A stretch of 5,236 bases of DNA from Candidatus Kuenenia stuttgartensis. Its GTDB lineage: Bacteria; Planctomycetota; Planctomycetia; Pirellulales; UBA1268. The translations under genes and the position numbers were made by a program. Below, piece by piece: positions 1-5,236 of the stretch. Each line of letters opens with the position of its first letter. Position 1 is the first letter of the stretch. The notes under the pieces were generated by a model that was not told the DNA's origin, did no database searches, and worked only from the letters and a program-made list of their open reading frames with translations. The stretch lies in NCBI GenBank assembly GCA_945876515.1, contig CAMCPF010000247.1, forward strand, positions 1-5,236, in the 5' to 3' direction.

Positions 1-206
1 GCCGCGGACCGGTTCGGCGGGCGATGGTCGCCGAGCTTCGTCCGCCGCGGGCGGGAGAGCCGGAGCTCGAGCGGTTGCCGGCCGAGCAGGTCGGCCACGT
101 AGGCAGCGCAGCCCACGGGCAGCAGCGGCTGCACGAGCCCCGCGATCGCCCTGTCCATGGCGAGCCGGGGCCGAGACCGTTGACCGTTGGCTGGCATCCG
201 TGCCAT
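1..206 (-). CDS. SprT-like zinc metalloprotease family protein, N-terminal part (cut by window edge)
   Basis: Only the first 68 codons are present; the gene continues past the left edge. Reading the minus strand from the ATG at 206-204 gives a short basic leader, then a helix-like stretch (DRAIAGLVQPLLPVGCAAYVA, about residues 18-38). This is followed by LELRLSRPRRTKLGDHRPP at about residues 44-62. That last segment matches what I remember of SprT-like proteins, where a strand plus an R/K-rich 'TKLGDHRPP' hairpin precedes the 'ISVN..LNPYAFL' and catalytic HExxH regions. The HExxH zinc site would lie outside the window, so catalytic competence cannot be judged. The 206 start is preferred because it lies 4 bp after the upstream stop and has an AGGGG about 10 nt upstream. 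In-frame ATGs at 197 and 158 are alternatives, and 158 sits nearer the recognisable domain. It is probably cotranscribed with, and translationally coupled to, the emfourin/DUF1353 gene. The family call rests on one motif. Confidence 0.62.
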   Translation of the reverse strand, partial: MARMPANGQRSRPRLAMDRAIAGLVQPLLPVGCAAYVADLLGRQPLELRLSRPRRTKLGDHRPPNRSA

Positions 207-210
207 GGCG

Positions 211-1080
211 TCAGGGCCCCTGGGAATCGAGCTCGAGCGTGGGGATGTCTTCCGCGGCGACGTCGTGACTCTCGAAGTACCGCGCGACTGCGGCGGCCTC
301 CGCCTCCTTCGGAGCGGCAGGCGTCTCGTCGCGGACGAACCGCTCGGTCTGAGCCGTGCCCGCCACGATCGTGGTCCGCTCCTCGATCCGCCACCGCGGC
401 CCGTAGTGAAACACCGCGTAGTACATCGTCTTCGCCTTCACGGCGCCCACCCCGCCGCAGCGGCAGGCCTCGTAGAACATCCGGTGCACGGCCCGCCAGG
501 GCCGGTCGCGGGTCTCGCAGGCCACGTCGTGCACCACCGAGGCATTGCGAAACTCACCGGCGAATGGGCCGCCGATCAGGCTCCAAAAGGCCCGCGGGAT
601 GCTCGCGCCGTTGACCACGGCCCCCGCCGGGGCGGGCCACCGCCAAGCCTGCGGATCGACGTAGGCGAACGGCTCGACGAGCGTCATCGAGCGGCCGTCG
701 TCCTCCCAGCGGGCGACCACCTGCCCCTCGAACCGCCCCCACTCATCCATGACGCTCGCGGCCGGCAGCATGAACGCGGGGCCCTGGGGAGTCGCCCGAG
801 CCGCAAGAAAGGCGACAAGCGGGCGGGCCGCCTCCGGCACGCACCCGTCGTCGCAGGAGAGCCGGTCGATCCGCCCGTCGTGGTCGATCGCGAGGTCGTA
901 CTGCCACCGGTCGCGGCCCCCTTCAGCGAACTGCTCGCAGACGCCGGTCAGGCCGCAGGCCGCCACGAGCCGCTCCAGTTCCTCGCGCTCGGCCGCCGGA
1001 AGCGTGGCCGGGTCGATCCGCACGCCCCGGATCGCCCCGACGAATCCGCCCGACTGGACGAAGGTGATCTCCATGCCCAT
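211..1080 (-). CDS. Emfourin-like / DUF1353 two-domain protein
   Basis: A 289-residue protein with two recognisable parts. Residues 3-97 (MEITFVQSGGFVGAIRGVRI..., then LERLVAACGL, WQYDLAIDHDG and a DDG..P...RPLVAFL end) match the pattern I know for emfourin, the small inhibitor of M4 protealysin-like proteases. Residues about 112-232 match DUF1353: NGASIPRAFW (157-166), GGPFAGEFRNASVVHD (170-185, with the conserved HD pair at 184-185), an R-rich helix (193-209), and the closing YYAVFHYGPRW (220-230). The last ~57 residues form an Ala/Glu-rich tail. There is no signal peptide or membrane segment, so a cytoplasmic protein is expected. Two starts are possible. The ATG at 1080 gives MGMEIT, but a GGAG lies only 2 nt before it. 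The same GGAG is 8 nt before the ATG at 1074 (MEIT...), so 1074 may be the true start (287 aa). It is the first gene of a minus-strand pair with the SprT-like gene. DUF1353 has no established activity to my knowledge, so the function is unknown. Confidence 0.85.
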   Translation of the reverse strand: MGMEITFVQSGGFVGAIRGVRIDPATLPAAEREELERLVAACGLTGVCEQFAEGGRDRWQYDLAIDHDGRIDRLSCDDGCVPEAARPLVAFLAARATPQGPAFMLPAASVMDEWGRFEGQVVARWEDDGRSMTLVEPFAYVDPQAWRWPAPAGAVVNGASIPRAFWSLIGGPFAGEFRNASVVHDVACETRDRPWRAVHRMFYEACRCGGVGAVKAKTMYYAVFHYGPRWRIEERTTIVAGTAQTERFVRDETPAAPKEAEAAAVARYFESHDVAAEDIPTLELDSQGP

Positions 1081-1199
1081 GACTCCATGCCGAGGCTTCG
1101 CGGTCCTTCAGTATGCCGCAGCTTGCATCGCCCCGTCACCCGAATCACTGTTGCGGATCAGGCGGCGGACAGGATTCACGGCACGGGCTTGTTTCGCGC
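1081..1199. other. Divergent intergenic region between the emfourin/DUF1353 gene and the epimerase gene
   Basis: These 119 bp separate two divergently oriented genes, so promoters for both should lie here. I see no convincing -35/-10 pair in either direction, no clear operator dyad and no terminator. The reading frame of the downstream epimerase is open back to an ATG at 1113. The predicted extra residues (MPQLASPRHPNHCCGSGGG...) are low in hydrophobicity and unlike any SDR N-terminus, so I treat this stretch as non-coding. The only usable translation signal is the GGAG at about 1083-1086 on the minus strand, which favours the second ATG (1074) of the leftward gene. Confidence 0.5.
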
Positions 1200-2213
1200 A
1201 TGCGCACCGCACTGGTCACCGGCGCCACCGGTTTCATCGGCCGGCACGTTGTCGCCGGGCTGCTCGACCGCGGCGTGGCCGTGCGGGCGGTCGTGCGGTC
1301 GCCGGGCAAGGCCGGCCATCTCGCCCACGACGGCGTCGAACGAGTCGTGGGTTCGCTAGCTGAGATCGACGGCTGGCAGCAGTCGATCCCCGGCTGCGAT
1401 GCGGTGTTCCACTGCGCGGGGCTCGTGGCCGCCCGCCGGCGGGCCGACCTCACGGCGGTCAACGGCGACGCTGTCGGCCGGCTCGCCGACGCCTGTGCCG
1501 CCGTCGAGTCGCCGCCGGTCTTCGTGCATCTCTCCTCCCTGGCCGCGGCCGGCCCGGCGCCGCGCGACGGCATCCGGGACGAGGCCGACGCGTCGCGGCC
1601 CGTCTCCGCCTACGGCCGGAGCAAGCTCGCGGGCGACGGCGAGTTGGCGGTGCGGGCGAGCCGGCTGCCGGTCACGATCGTGCGGCCGGGGGTTGTGTTC
1701 GGTCCCCACGACGCGAACGTCGCCGCGATGTTCCAGTCGATCCAGTGGACCCGGCTGCACGCGATGATGGGCTTCCGCTCGCCGCGGCTCTCGCTCGTGC
1801 ACGTGGCCGACCTCGTGTCGCTCGTGCTCGGGGCGGCAACGCGCGGCACGCGGCTGCCGGCGCGGGACCACGCCCCGGCCGGCGCCGGCATCTACCACGC
1901 CTGCGACGATCGCGAGTTTCCCACGCATGCGGAACTCGGCCGGCGGATGGCCCGGGCCCTGGGCACGTTTGCGATCGTGCTGCCGCTGCCGCTGACAGTG
2001 GCCGTGCCCACGGCATTCATGATCGAAGCGTTCTGGAACCTCCGCGGCCAGCCGAGCATCGTCTCGCCCGACAAGATCCGCGAGGCGGTGGCCCCGTCGT
2101 GGGCCGCGTCCGCCGCCCGGGCCCGCCGCGACCTGGGCTTCGCCCCGGCGGCCTCCATCGACGAGCGGCTGGCAGAAACCGCCGGCTGGCTGCGGGAAAA
2201 CGGCCGGCTCTGA
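1200..2213 (+). CDS. Extended SDR: NAD-dependent epimerase/dehydratase family protein
   Basis: A 337-residue Rossmann-fold oxidoreductase of the extended short-chain dehydrogenase/reductase type, close to the family's usual length. The dinucleotide-binding TGATGFIG motif is at residues 7-14, directly after the first strand (RTALV), which fixes the start at the ATG at 1200. Further family landmarks are DAVFHCAG (67-74), VN at 87-88, HLSSLAAAG (110-118, supplying the active-site Ser), YGRSK (138-142, the catalytic Tyr138 and Lys142 of YxxxK), RPGVVFGP (162-169) and the HVADL segment (201-205). A C-terminal substrate-binding region follows, including a hydrophobic stretch (FAIVLPLPLTVAVPTAFM, 257-274) seen in 3-beta-HSD-like and NDP-sugar-acting members. 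The C-terminal WAASAARARRDLGFAP and ERLAETAGWLRE signature is typical of the family. The substrate cannot be deduced (nucleotide sugar, sterol-like or dihydroflavonol-like). There is no strong Shine-Dalgarno. It is cytoplasmic, and its neighbours do not suggest a pathway. Confidence 0.9.
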   Translation: MRTALVTGATGFIGRHVVAGLLDRGVAVRAVVRSPGKAGHLAHDGVERVVGSLAEIDGWQQSIPGCDAVFHCAGLVAARRRADLTAVNGDAVGRLADACAAVESPPVFVHLSSLAAAGPAPRDGIRDEADASRPVSAYGRSKLAGDGELAVRASRLPVTIVRPGVVFGPHDANVAAMFQSIQWTRLHAMMGFRSPRLSLVHVADLVSLVLGAATRGTRLPARDHAPAGAGIYHACDDREFPTHAELGRRMARALGTFAIVLPLPLTVAVPTAFMIEAFWNLRGQPSIVSPDKIREAVAPSWAASAARARRDLGFAPAASIDERLAETAGWLRENGRL

Positions 2214-2226
2214 AAACCACCCGCGG

Positions 2227-2261
2227 TGAACTATTTTGCCCGGCGGGGCCGATGAACTATT
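2227..2261 (+). repeat. Two direct copies of TGAACTATT, 26 bp apart
   Basis: Identical 9-mers lie at 2227-2235 and 2253-2261, in the short leader of the DUF1552 gene. The second copy is also the left arm of a small dyad: GAACT at 2254-2258 pairs with AGTTC at 2268-2272 across a 9-nt loop that overlaps the palindrome TTCGAA (2263-2268). Two A/T-rich 9-mers repeated at a spacing of about 2.5 helical turns, in a GC-rich genome and in a promoter position, could be a regulator-binding site or a duplicated promoter element. The repeat is seen directly; any binding role is inference. Confidence 0.5.
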
Positions 2262-2263
2262 CT
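2236..2263 (+). promoter_or_regulatory. Possible sigma70-type promoter for the DUF1552-DUF1592 pair
   Basis: TTGCCC at 2236-2241 (4 of 6 matches to TTGACA) is followed after 16 bp by TATTCT at 2258-2263 (4 of 6 matches to TATAAT), ending 28 nt before the ATG at 2292. The -10-like hexamer overlaps the second TGAACTATT copy. The match is weak and could occur by chance. An ECF-type promoter reading of the GAAC elements is equally possible. Confidence 0.25.
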
Positions 2264-2291
2264 TCGAAGTTCCTGGCAACCGGATCACAGC

Positions 2292-3560
2292 ATGGCATCC
2301 CGCCTACCCCGCCGTCGGTTTCTTGGTCATACCCTGGCCGGAATGTTGGCGCTCCCCGCCCTGCCTTCCCTGGCAGCCGGTAGGCTCGCTGCGGCGACGA
2401 GTGGAGCCGAGTCGCAAGGTCCCCGCCGCTTCGTGGCGATCGGCAACCTGCTCGGCTTTCAGCGGTCGCACCTGTTTCCGGAGACGGCGGGAAAGGACTT
2501 CGAGCTGACGGACCTGCTCGCGCCGCTGGCCGACAGCCGTGACCGCATCACGCTCTTCCGCGGCTTGGATCACGGTCTCAAGGGCGGCCACTTCGCCGTC
2601 CACACGTTCCTCTCCGGCGTGCTGCACCACGAGTCGAAGCATCGGCCGGACGGCAACGTCACCGTCGACCAGTTCATTGCCGACACCGTCGGCGATCAGA
2701 CCCGGTTCGCCTCGTTGACGGTCGGCTCCGAGGGGGGCATCCACGGCGGCTGCCAACTTTCCTGGACGCGATCCGGTGTCCGCGTGCCGCCGATCACCGG
2801 CCCATCCGCCCTGTTCGAGAAGCTGTTCGTTGGCGAGTCACCCGCGGCGCGGGAACGCTACGACGCCGCCAATCGGCTGCAGGGATCGATTCTCGACGCC
2901 ATGCTCGCCGACGCTCGCACCCTGGAGCGGCGGATCAACCGGGAAGACCGGGCGAAACTCGATGACTACCTGACGTCGGTCCGCGACGTCGAGAAACGGC
3001 TGCAGGCCCGGATCACCTGGGCCAACAGGCCCAAGCCGACGGCGCCGATGGATCGCCCCAGTGACCGCAACACGGCCCAAGATCTGCCTATCCTCTACGA
3101 CCTCATCGCCCTGGCGCTGCAGACCGATTCGACGCGGGTGGCAACGCTCGAGATCGGCGGATGCTTCCTGCCCCAGGATTTGGGGATCGACAAATCCCAC
3201 CATGGGCTGTCGCACCACGGCAACGATCCGGAGGCCGTCGCCCAGTTGATCACGCTGGAGAAGTATCAGCTCGAACACTTCGGCCGGTTCCTCACGCGGC
3301 TGGCGGGCACGACCGACGGCGATTCCACGCTCTTGGACTCCACCGCCGTCCTGTTCGGCAGCGGCATGGGCGATGCAAACTCACACAAGAACGACGACCT
3401 GCCGATCATCATGGCCGGAGCCGGCTACGGTGGCGGCGGGTTCCGGCGGCTCGATCCGCAGCGGAACAAGGTTCCGTTGTGCAATCTGTTCCTCGACATC
3501 GTCCAGCGGCTCGGCATCGAGACCGACTCCTTCGGAACCAGCACCGGCACCTTCTCTTAA
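2292..3560 (+). CDS. DUF1552 (HXXSHH) domain protein with Tat-type signal
   Basis: A 422-residue protein of normal length for the DUF1552 family. The N-terminus carries a twin-arginine-type export signal: RRRFLG at residues 7-12, a hydrophobic stretch to about 28, and likely cleavage in the Ala-rich segment near 33-40. This points to folded export, possibly with a bound metal. The domain begins at RRFVAIGNLLGF (45-56) and contains the YLTSVRDVEKRL helix (226-237). The family-defining H-x-x-S-H-H motif is at 304-309 (HGLSHH). GSGMGDANSHKNDDLP (356-371) and the closing NLFLDIVQRLGI (398-409) follow. The family resembles DUF1501/sulfatase-like exported proteins in layout, and a metal-dependent hydrolase role has been suggested by analogy, but no reaction is established. 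The gene lies 40 bp before the DUF1592-family gene, its usual partner, and is almost certainly cotranscribed with it. The start at 2292 is chosen because it places the Tat motif at the N-terminus. Confidence 0.93.
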   Translation: MASRLPRRRFLGHTLAGMLALPALPSLAAGRLAAATSGAESQGPRRFVAIGNLLGFQRSHLFPETAGKDFELTDLLAPLADSRDRITLFRGLDHGLKGGHFAVHTFLSGVLHHESKHRPDGNVTVDQFIADTVGDQTRFASLTVGSEGGIHGGCQLSWTRSGVRVPPITGPSALFEKLFVGESPAARERYDAANRLQGSILDAMLADARTLERRINREDRAKLDDYLTSVRDVEKRLQARITWANRPKPTAPMDRPSDRNTAQDLPILYDLIALALQTDSTRVATLEIGGCFLPQDLGIDKSHHGLSHHGNDPEAVAQLITLEKYQLEHFGRFLTRLAGTTDGDSTLLDSTAVLFGSGMGDANSHKNDDLPIIMAGAGYGGGGFRRLDPQRNKVPLCNLFLDIVQRLGIETDSFGTSTGTFS

Positions 3561-3600
3561 AGCCGTCGTGGCGGCAGTCGTGCGAGGGGTGGTCCTGCCT

Positions 3601-5236
3601 ATGGCGTCCTGGTGGTTCCGAGCCTGCCTGCCGCTCGTCATCCTCGTCGGAAGAGCCCTCGCCATTTCCGCCGCGGAGCCGGCGGCGGGCGATCTTGCAC
3701 CGGCACCGCGGGCAATCCGCGGCTTTCTCGAGCGGTATTGCTTCGAGTGCCACGGGGCCGACGCGGCCGAGGGCGACCGGGAGTTCGCGTCGTTCACGCC
3801 GCCGTTCACCACTCCGCAGCAGCTGATCGCAGCCGACGAGATCATCGACCAGGTCACGCTCGGGGCGATGCCCCCCGCCGATGCCCCGCGGCCGACCGAC
3901 GCCGAGCGGGTGGCGGTCGTCGAGGACCTGCGCCGGGCCCTGCGGGAGGCACGGGAGCGGTTCGAGGGCACCGGCGGACGGACCGTCATGCGGCGGCTCT
4001 CCCACCGCGAATACGAGAAGACCTTGGAGGTCCTGTTCGGGCGGCGCATGGACACCCTGGGCCTGACCGCCGAATTCCCGCGTGAGACCCCCCGCCACCA
4101 CATCGACCACATCGGCGCCGACATGAACGCGCCGGGGGTGCTCCTCGACCACTACTTCCACGCGGCCCATCGCCTGATTGCGACGCGGCTTGGCTCACCG
4201 GGCGTCGAGCCGCAGACGTGGCACTTCAAGGATCACTTCGTGCAGTACGAGGAGCTCGGGGGCCCGCATCGGTCCGTTTTCGACTTCAAGTATCTCTGCC
4301 TCTATGAGCAGCCCAACACCGACACCCGCCAGGGCGGGTATGGGCACATCGAGGACTTCCTCGGCGGCGTGCCGGTGTCGGGCCTGTACGACATCGCGGT
4401 CCATGCGCAGGCCATGCACCGCGACACCCACTACGACCCCGCGATCTTCCGCATCGACTTTTCCGAGCCCTTCCAACTGGCCGTCGTGCCGGGCGACGCG
4501 ACCAAGGGGCACATCCACTATCCGCAGGCCATCGAGCCGAGGCTCGGCGAGGCGATCGTGCCCGATGACGAGCCCGCCTGGCTCACGTTTCGCGTCTGGC
4601 TGGAAGCCGGGCAGACGCCCCGCTTCATCTTCCCCAACGGCCCCTACGAGTCGCGCGCCTCGGTGATCACGCTCAACAAGAAGTATGCCGCCGAACTGGA
4701 GATCGAGGACAAGAACGTGAACGGCGTCGACCGCTCGCATCTCCTCCGCCGTGGCAAGCTGCCCCACATCCGCATCGACGAGATCAAGGTTCACGGTCCC
4801 CTGCCCGAGCCAGGCGGGGCAGCCGAGGAGGTCGCCGTCTTCGGGCCGGCGGGGTTCCAGGCCGAGCGGGCGGTCGAGCAGGTGACGGCTTTCGCCCGGC
4901 GGGCGTATCGGCGACCGCTCGACGAGGCCGACCGGATGCGGATCGAGGCGTTCTACGCGAACCGGCGAGACGGCGGGGCGACCGCGCGACAGGCGACGCT
5001 CGACACCCTGGCGATGATCCTCTGCTCTCCGTCATTTCTCTATCTCACGGAAGGCACGCCGGACGACGAGGAGTGGCTGCGTCCCTTCGACTTGGCAAGC
5101 CGGCTGTCGTATGCCCTGTGGGCGCAGCCGCCCGATGCGGAACTCGACGCTGCGGCCGAGTCGGGGGAGCTCACGGATCCGGCCTGCCTCGAGCGGCACG
5201 TCCTGCGGATGCTCGACGACGAGCGGTCGGCGGCTT
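3601..5236 (+). CDS. Secreted mono-haem cytochrome c / DUF1587 / DUF1595 / DUF1592 protein, 3' end outside window
   Basis: Open for 545 codons to the right edge without a stop; full-length relatives usually run about 750-850 residues. An N-terminal hydrophobic segment (LPLVILVGRALAISA, 10-24) looks like a Sec signal peptide, although Arg18 interrupts it. A planctomycete-type cytochrome c domain follows, with haem-binding CFECH (Cys47, Cys50, His51) and the probable distal ligand Met90 in LGAMPP. Next is DUF1587 at RRLSHREYEKTLEVLFG (131-147). Residues about 205-400 form a beta-rich, aromatic-rich middle region, likely the beta-sandwich usual here. DUF1595 covers about 421-482 (ARRAYRRPL, then MILCSPSFLYL). 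The start of DUF1592 is at about 495 (FDLASRLSYALWAQPPDAEL). DUF1588 and DUF1585 would be expected beyond the edge. It probably acts outside the cytoplasm in a redox role; the substrate is unknown. The start is the ATG at 3601, with AGGGG about 11 nt upstream. In-frame GTGs at 3568, 3580 and 3589 are less likely alternatives. Confidence 0.93.
   Translation, partial: MASWWFRACLPLVILVGRALAISAAEPAAGDLAPAPRAIRGFLERYCFECHGADAAEGDREFASFTPPFTTPQQLIAADEIIDQVTLGAMPPADAPRPTDAERVAVVEDLRRALREARERFEGTGGRTVMRRLSHREYEKTLEVLFGRRMDTLGLTAEFPRETPRHHIDHIGADMNAPGVLLDHYFHAAHRLIATRLGSPGVEPQTWHFKDHFVQYEELGGPHRSVFDFKYLCLYEQPNTDTRQGGYGHIEDFLGGVPVSGLYDIAVHAQAMHRDTHYDPAIFRIDFSEPFQLAVVPGDATKGHIHYPQAIEPRLGEAIVPDDEPAWLTFRVWLEAGQTPRFIFPNGPYESRASVITLNKKYAAELEIEDKNVNGVDRSHLLRRGKLPHIRIDEIKVHGPLPEPGGAAEEVAVFGPAGFQAERAVEQVTAFARRAYRRPLDEADRMRIEAFYANRRDGGATARQATLDTLAMILCSPSFLYLTEGTPDDEEWLRPFDLASRLSYALWAQPPDAELDAAAESGELTDPACLERHVLRMLDDERSAA

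Larger units (their letters stand above)
2214..2291 (+). other. Leader region upstream of the DUF1552 gene
   Basis: This 78-bp gap follows the epimerase stop and is locally richer in A/T than the surrounding genes. It holds the two TGAACTATT copies and the possible promoter listed separately. There is no good Shine-Dalgarno before the ATG at 2292 (the preceding bases are ggatcacagc), which is common in planctomycetes. The GC-rich GCCCGGCGGGGC between the repeats could form only a 4-bp stem and is not followed by a T-run, so it is not a terminator for the epimerase gene. Confidence 0.5.

Noticed and set aside
24..614. Plus-strand open frame of 196 codons at the left end
   Set aside because: Arg/Pro/Ser-rich translation with no motif, antisense to two better-supported minus-strand genes.
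1114..1151. Weak -10/-35-like hexamers in the divergent region (for example CATACT on the minus strand, TTGCAT on the plus strand)
   Set aside because: None has a matching partner hexamer at acceptable spacing.
1113..1199. N-terminal extension of the epimerase from an ATG at 1113
   Set aside because: The TGxxGxxG motif belongs within about 10 residues of the N-terminus. The extra 29 residues are non-homologous-looking and fall in the divergent promoter region.
187..1359. Long plus-strand open frame (390 codons) across the left unit
   Set aside because: It lies antisense to the emfourin/DUF1353 gene and runs into the epimerase gene. Its translation is Arg/Pro/His-rich without family motifs, as expected from high-GC codon bias.
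1878..1889. Perfect 12-bp palindrome GCCGGCGCCGGC
   Set aside because: It lies inside the epimerase gene encoding a Gly/Ala-rich loop, and such palindromes are expected by chance at this GC content.
2238..2249. GCCCGGCGGGGC as a terminator hairpin after the epimerase gene
   Set aside because: The stem is only 4 bp and no T-run follows it on the plus strand.
1356..2288. Minus-strand open frame of 310 codons opposite the epimerase gene
   Set aside because: Low-complexity Arg/Gly/His-rich product. The plus strand carries all SDR motifs in the same interval.
3409..4170. Minus-strand open frames across the DUF1552/DUF1592 junction (also 3381-4124)
   Set aside because: No recognisable domain, and they conflict with two strongly supported plus-strand genes.
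4195..4794. Minus-strand open frame of 199 codons inside the DUF1592-family gene
   Set aside because: The translation looks partly protein-like (MNLDLVDADVGQL...), but it is an exact codon-phase mirror of the well-supported plus-strand gene and has no family motif.

Overview
This GC-rich window (roughly two-thirds G+C by eye) most likely comes from a Planctomycetota chromosome. The best taxonomic pointer is the adjacent pair of a DUF1552 (HXXSHH) protein and a cytochrome c/DUF1587/DUF1595/DUF1592 protein. This pair is greatly expanded in planctomycetes but also occurs in Verrucomicrobiota, Acidobacteriota and Myxococcota, so the assignment is an inference. I see no mobile element, tRNA, rRNA or CRISPR array.

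Layout. The left part (1-1080) is a minus-strand two-gene unit. Its first gene (1080 down to 211) encodes a protein that reads as an emfourin-like N-terminal domain joined to a DUF1353 domain. Four bases after its stop, a second minus-strand gene starts and runs off the left edge. Its N-terminus resembles SprT-like zinc metalloproteases. A 119-bp divergent intergenic region (1081-1199) separates this unit from the plus-strand genes.

The plus-strand genes are an extended SDR / NAD-dependent epimerase-dehydratase (1200-2213), a 78-bp leader with a repeated TGAACTATT and a possible promoter, a Tat-signal DUF1552 protein (2292-3560), and 40 bp later a large secreted mono-haem DUF1592-family protein (3601 to the right edge, 3' end missing).

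How the genes may work together. The DUF1552 and DUF1592 genes form a conserved exported pair whose biochemical role is still unknown. The epimerase lies upstream on the same strand but has no evident functional link to them. The most unusual element is the left unit. A domain resembling a known metalloprotease inhibitor is fused to a domain of unknown function and sits immediately upstream of a probable metalloprotease gene, which suggests (but does not show) a protease/regulator pairing.

All domain calls are from reading the translations and recalling family motifs. No database search was run.
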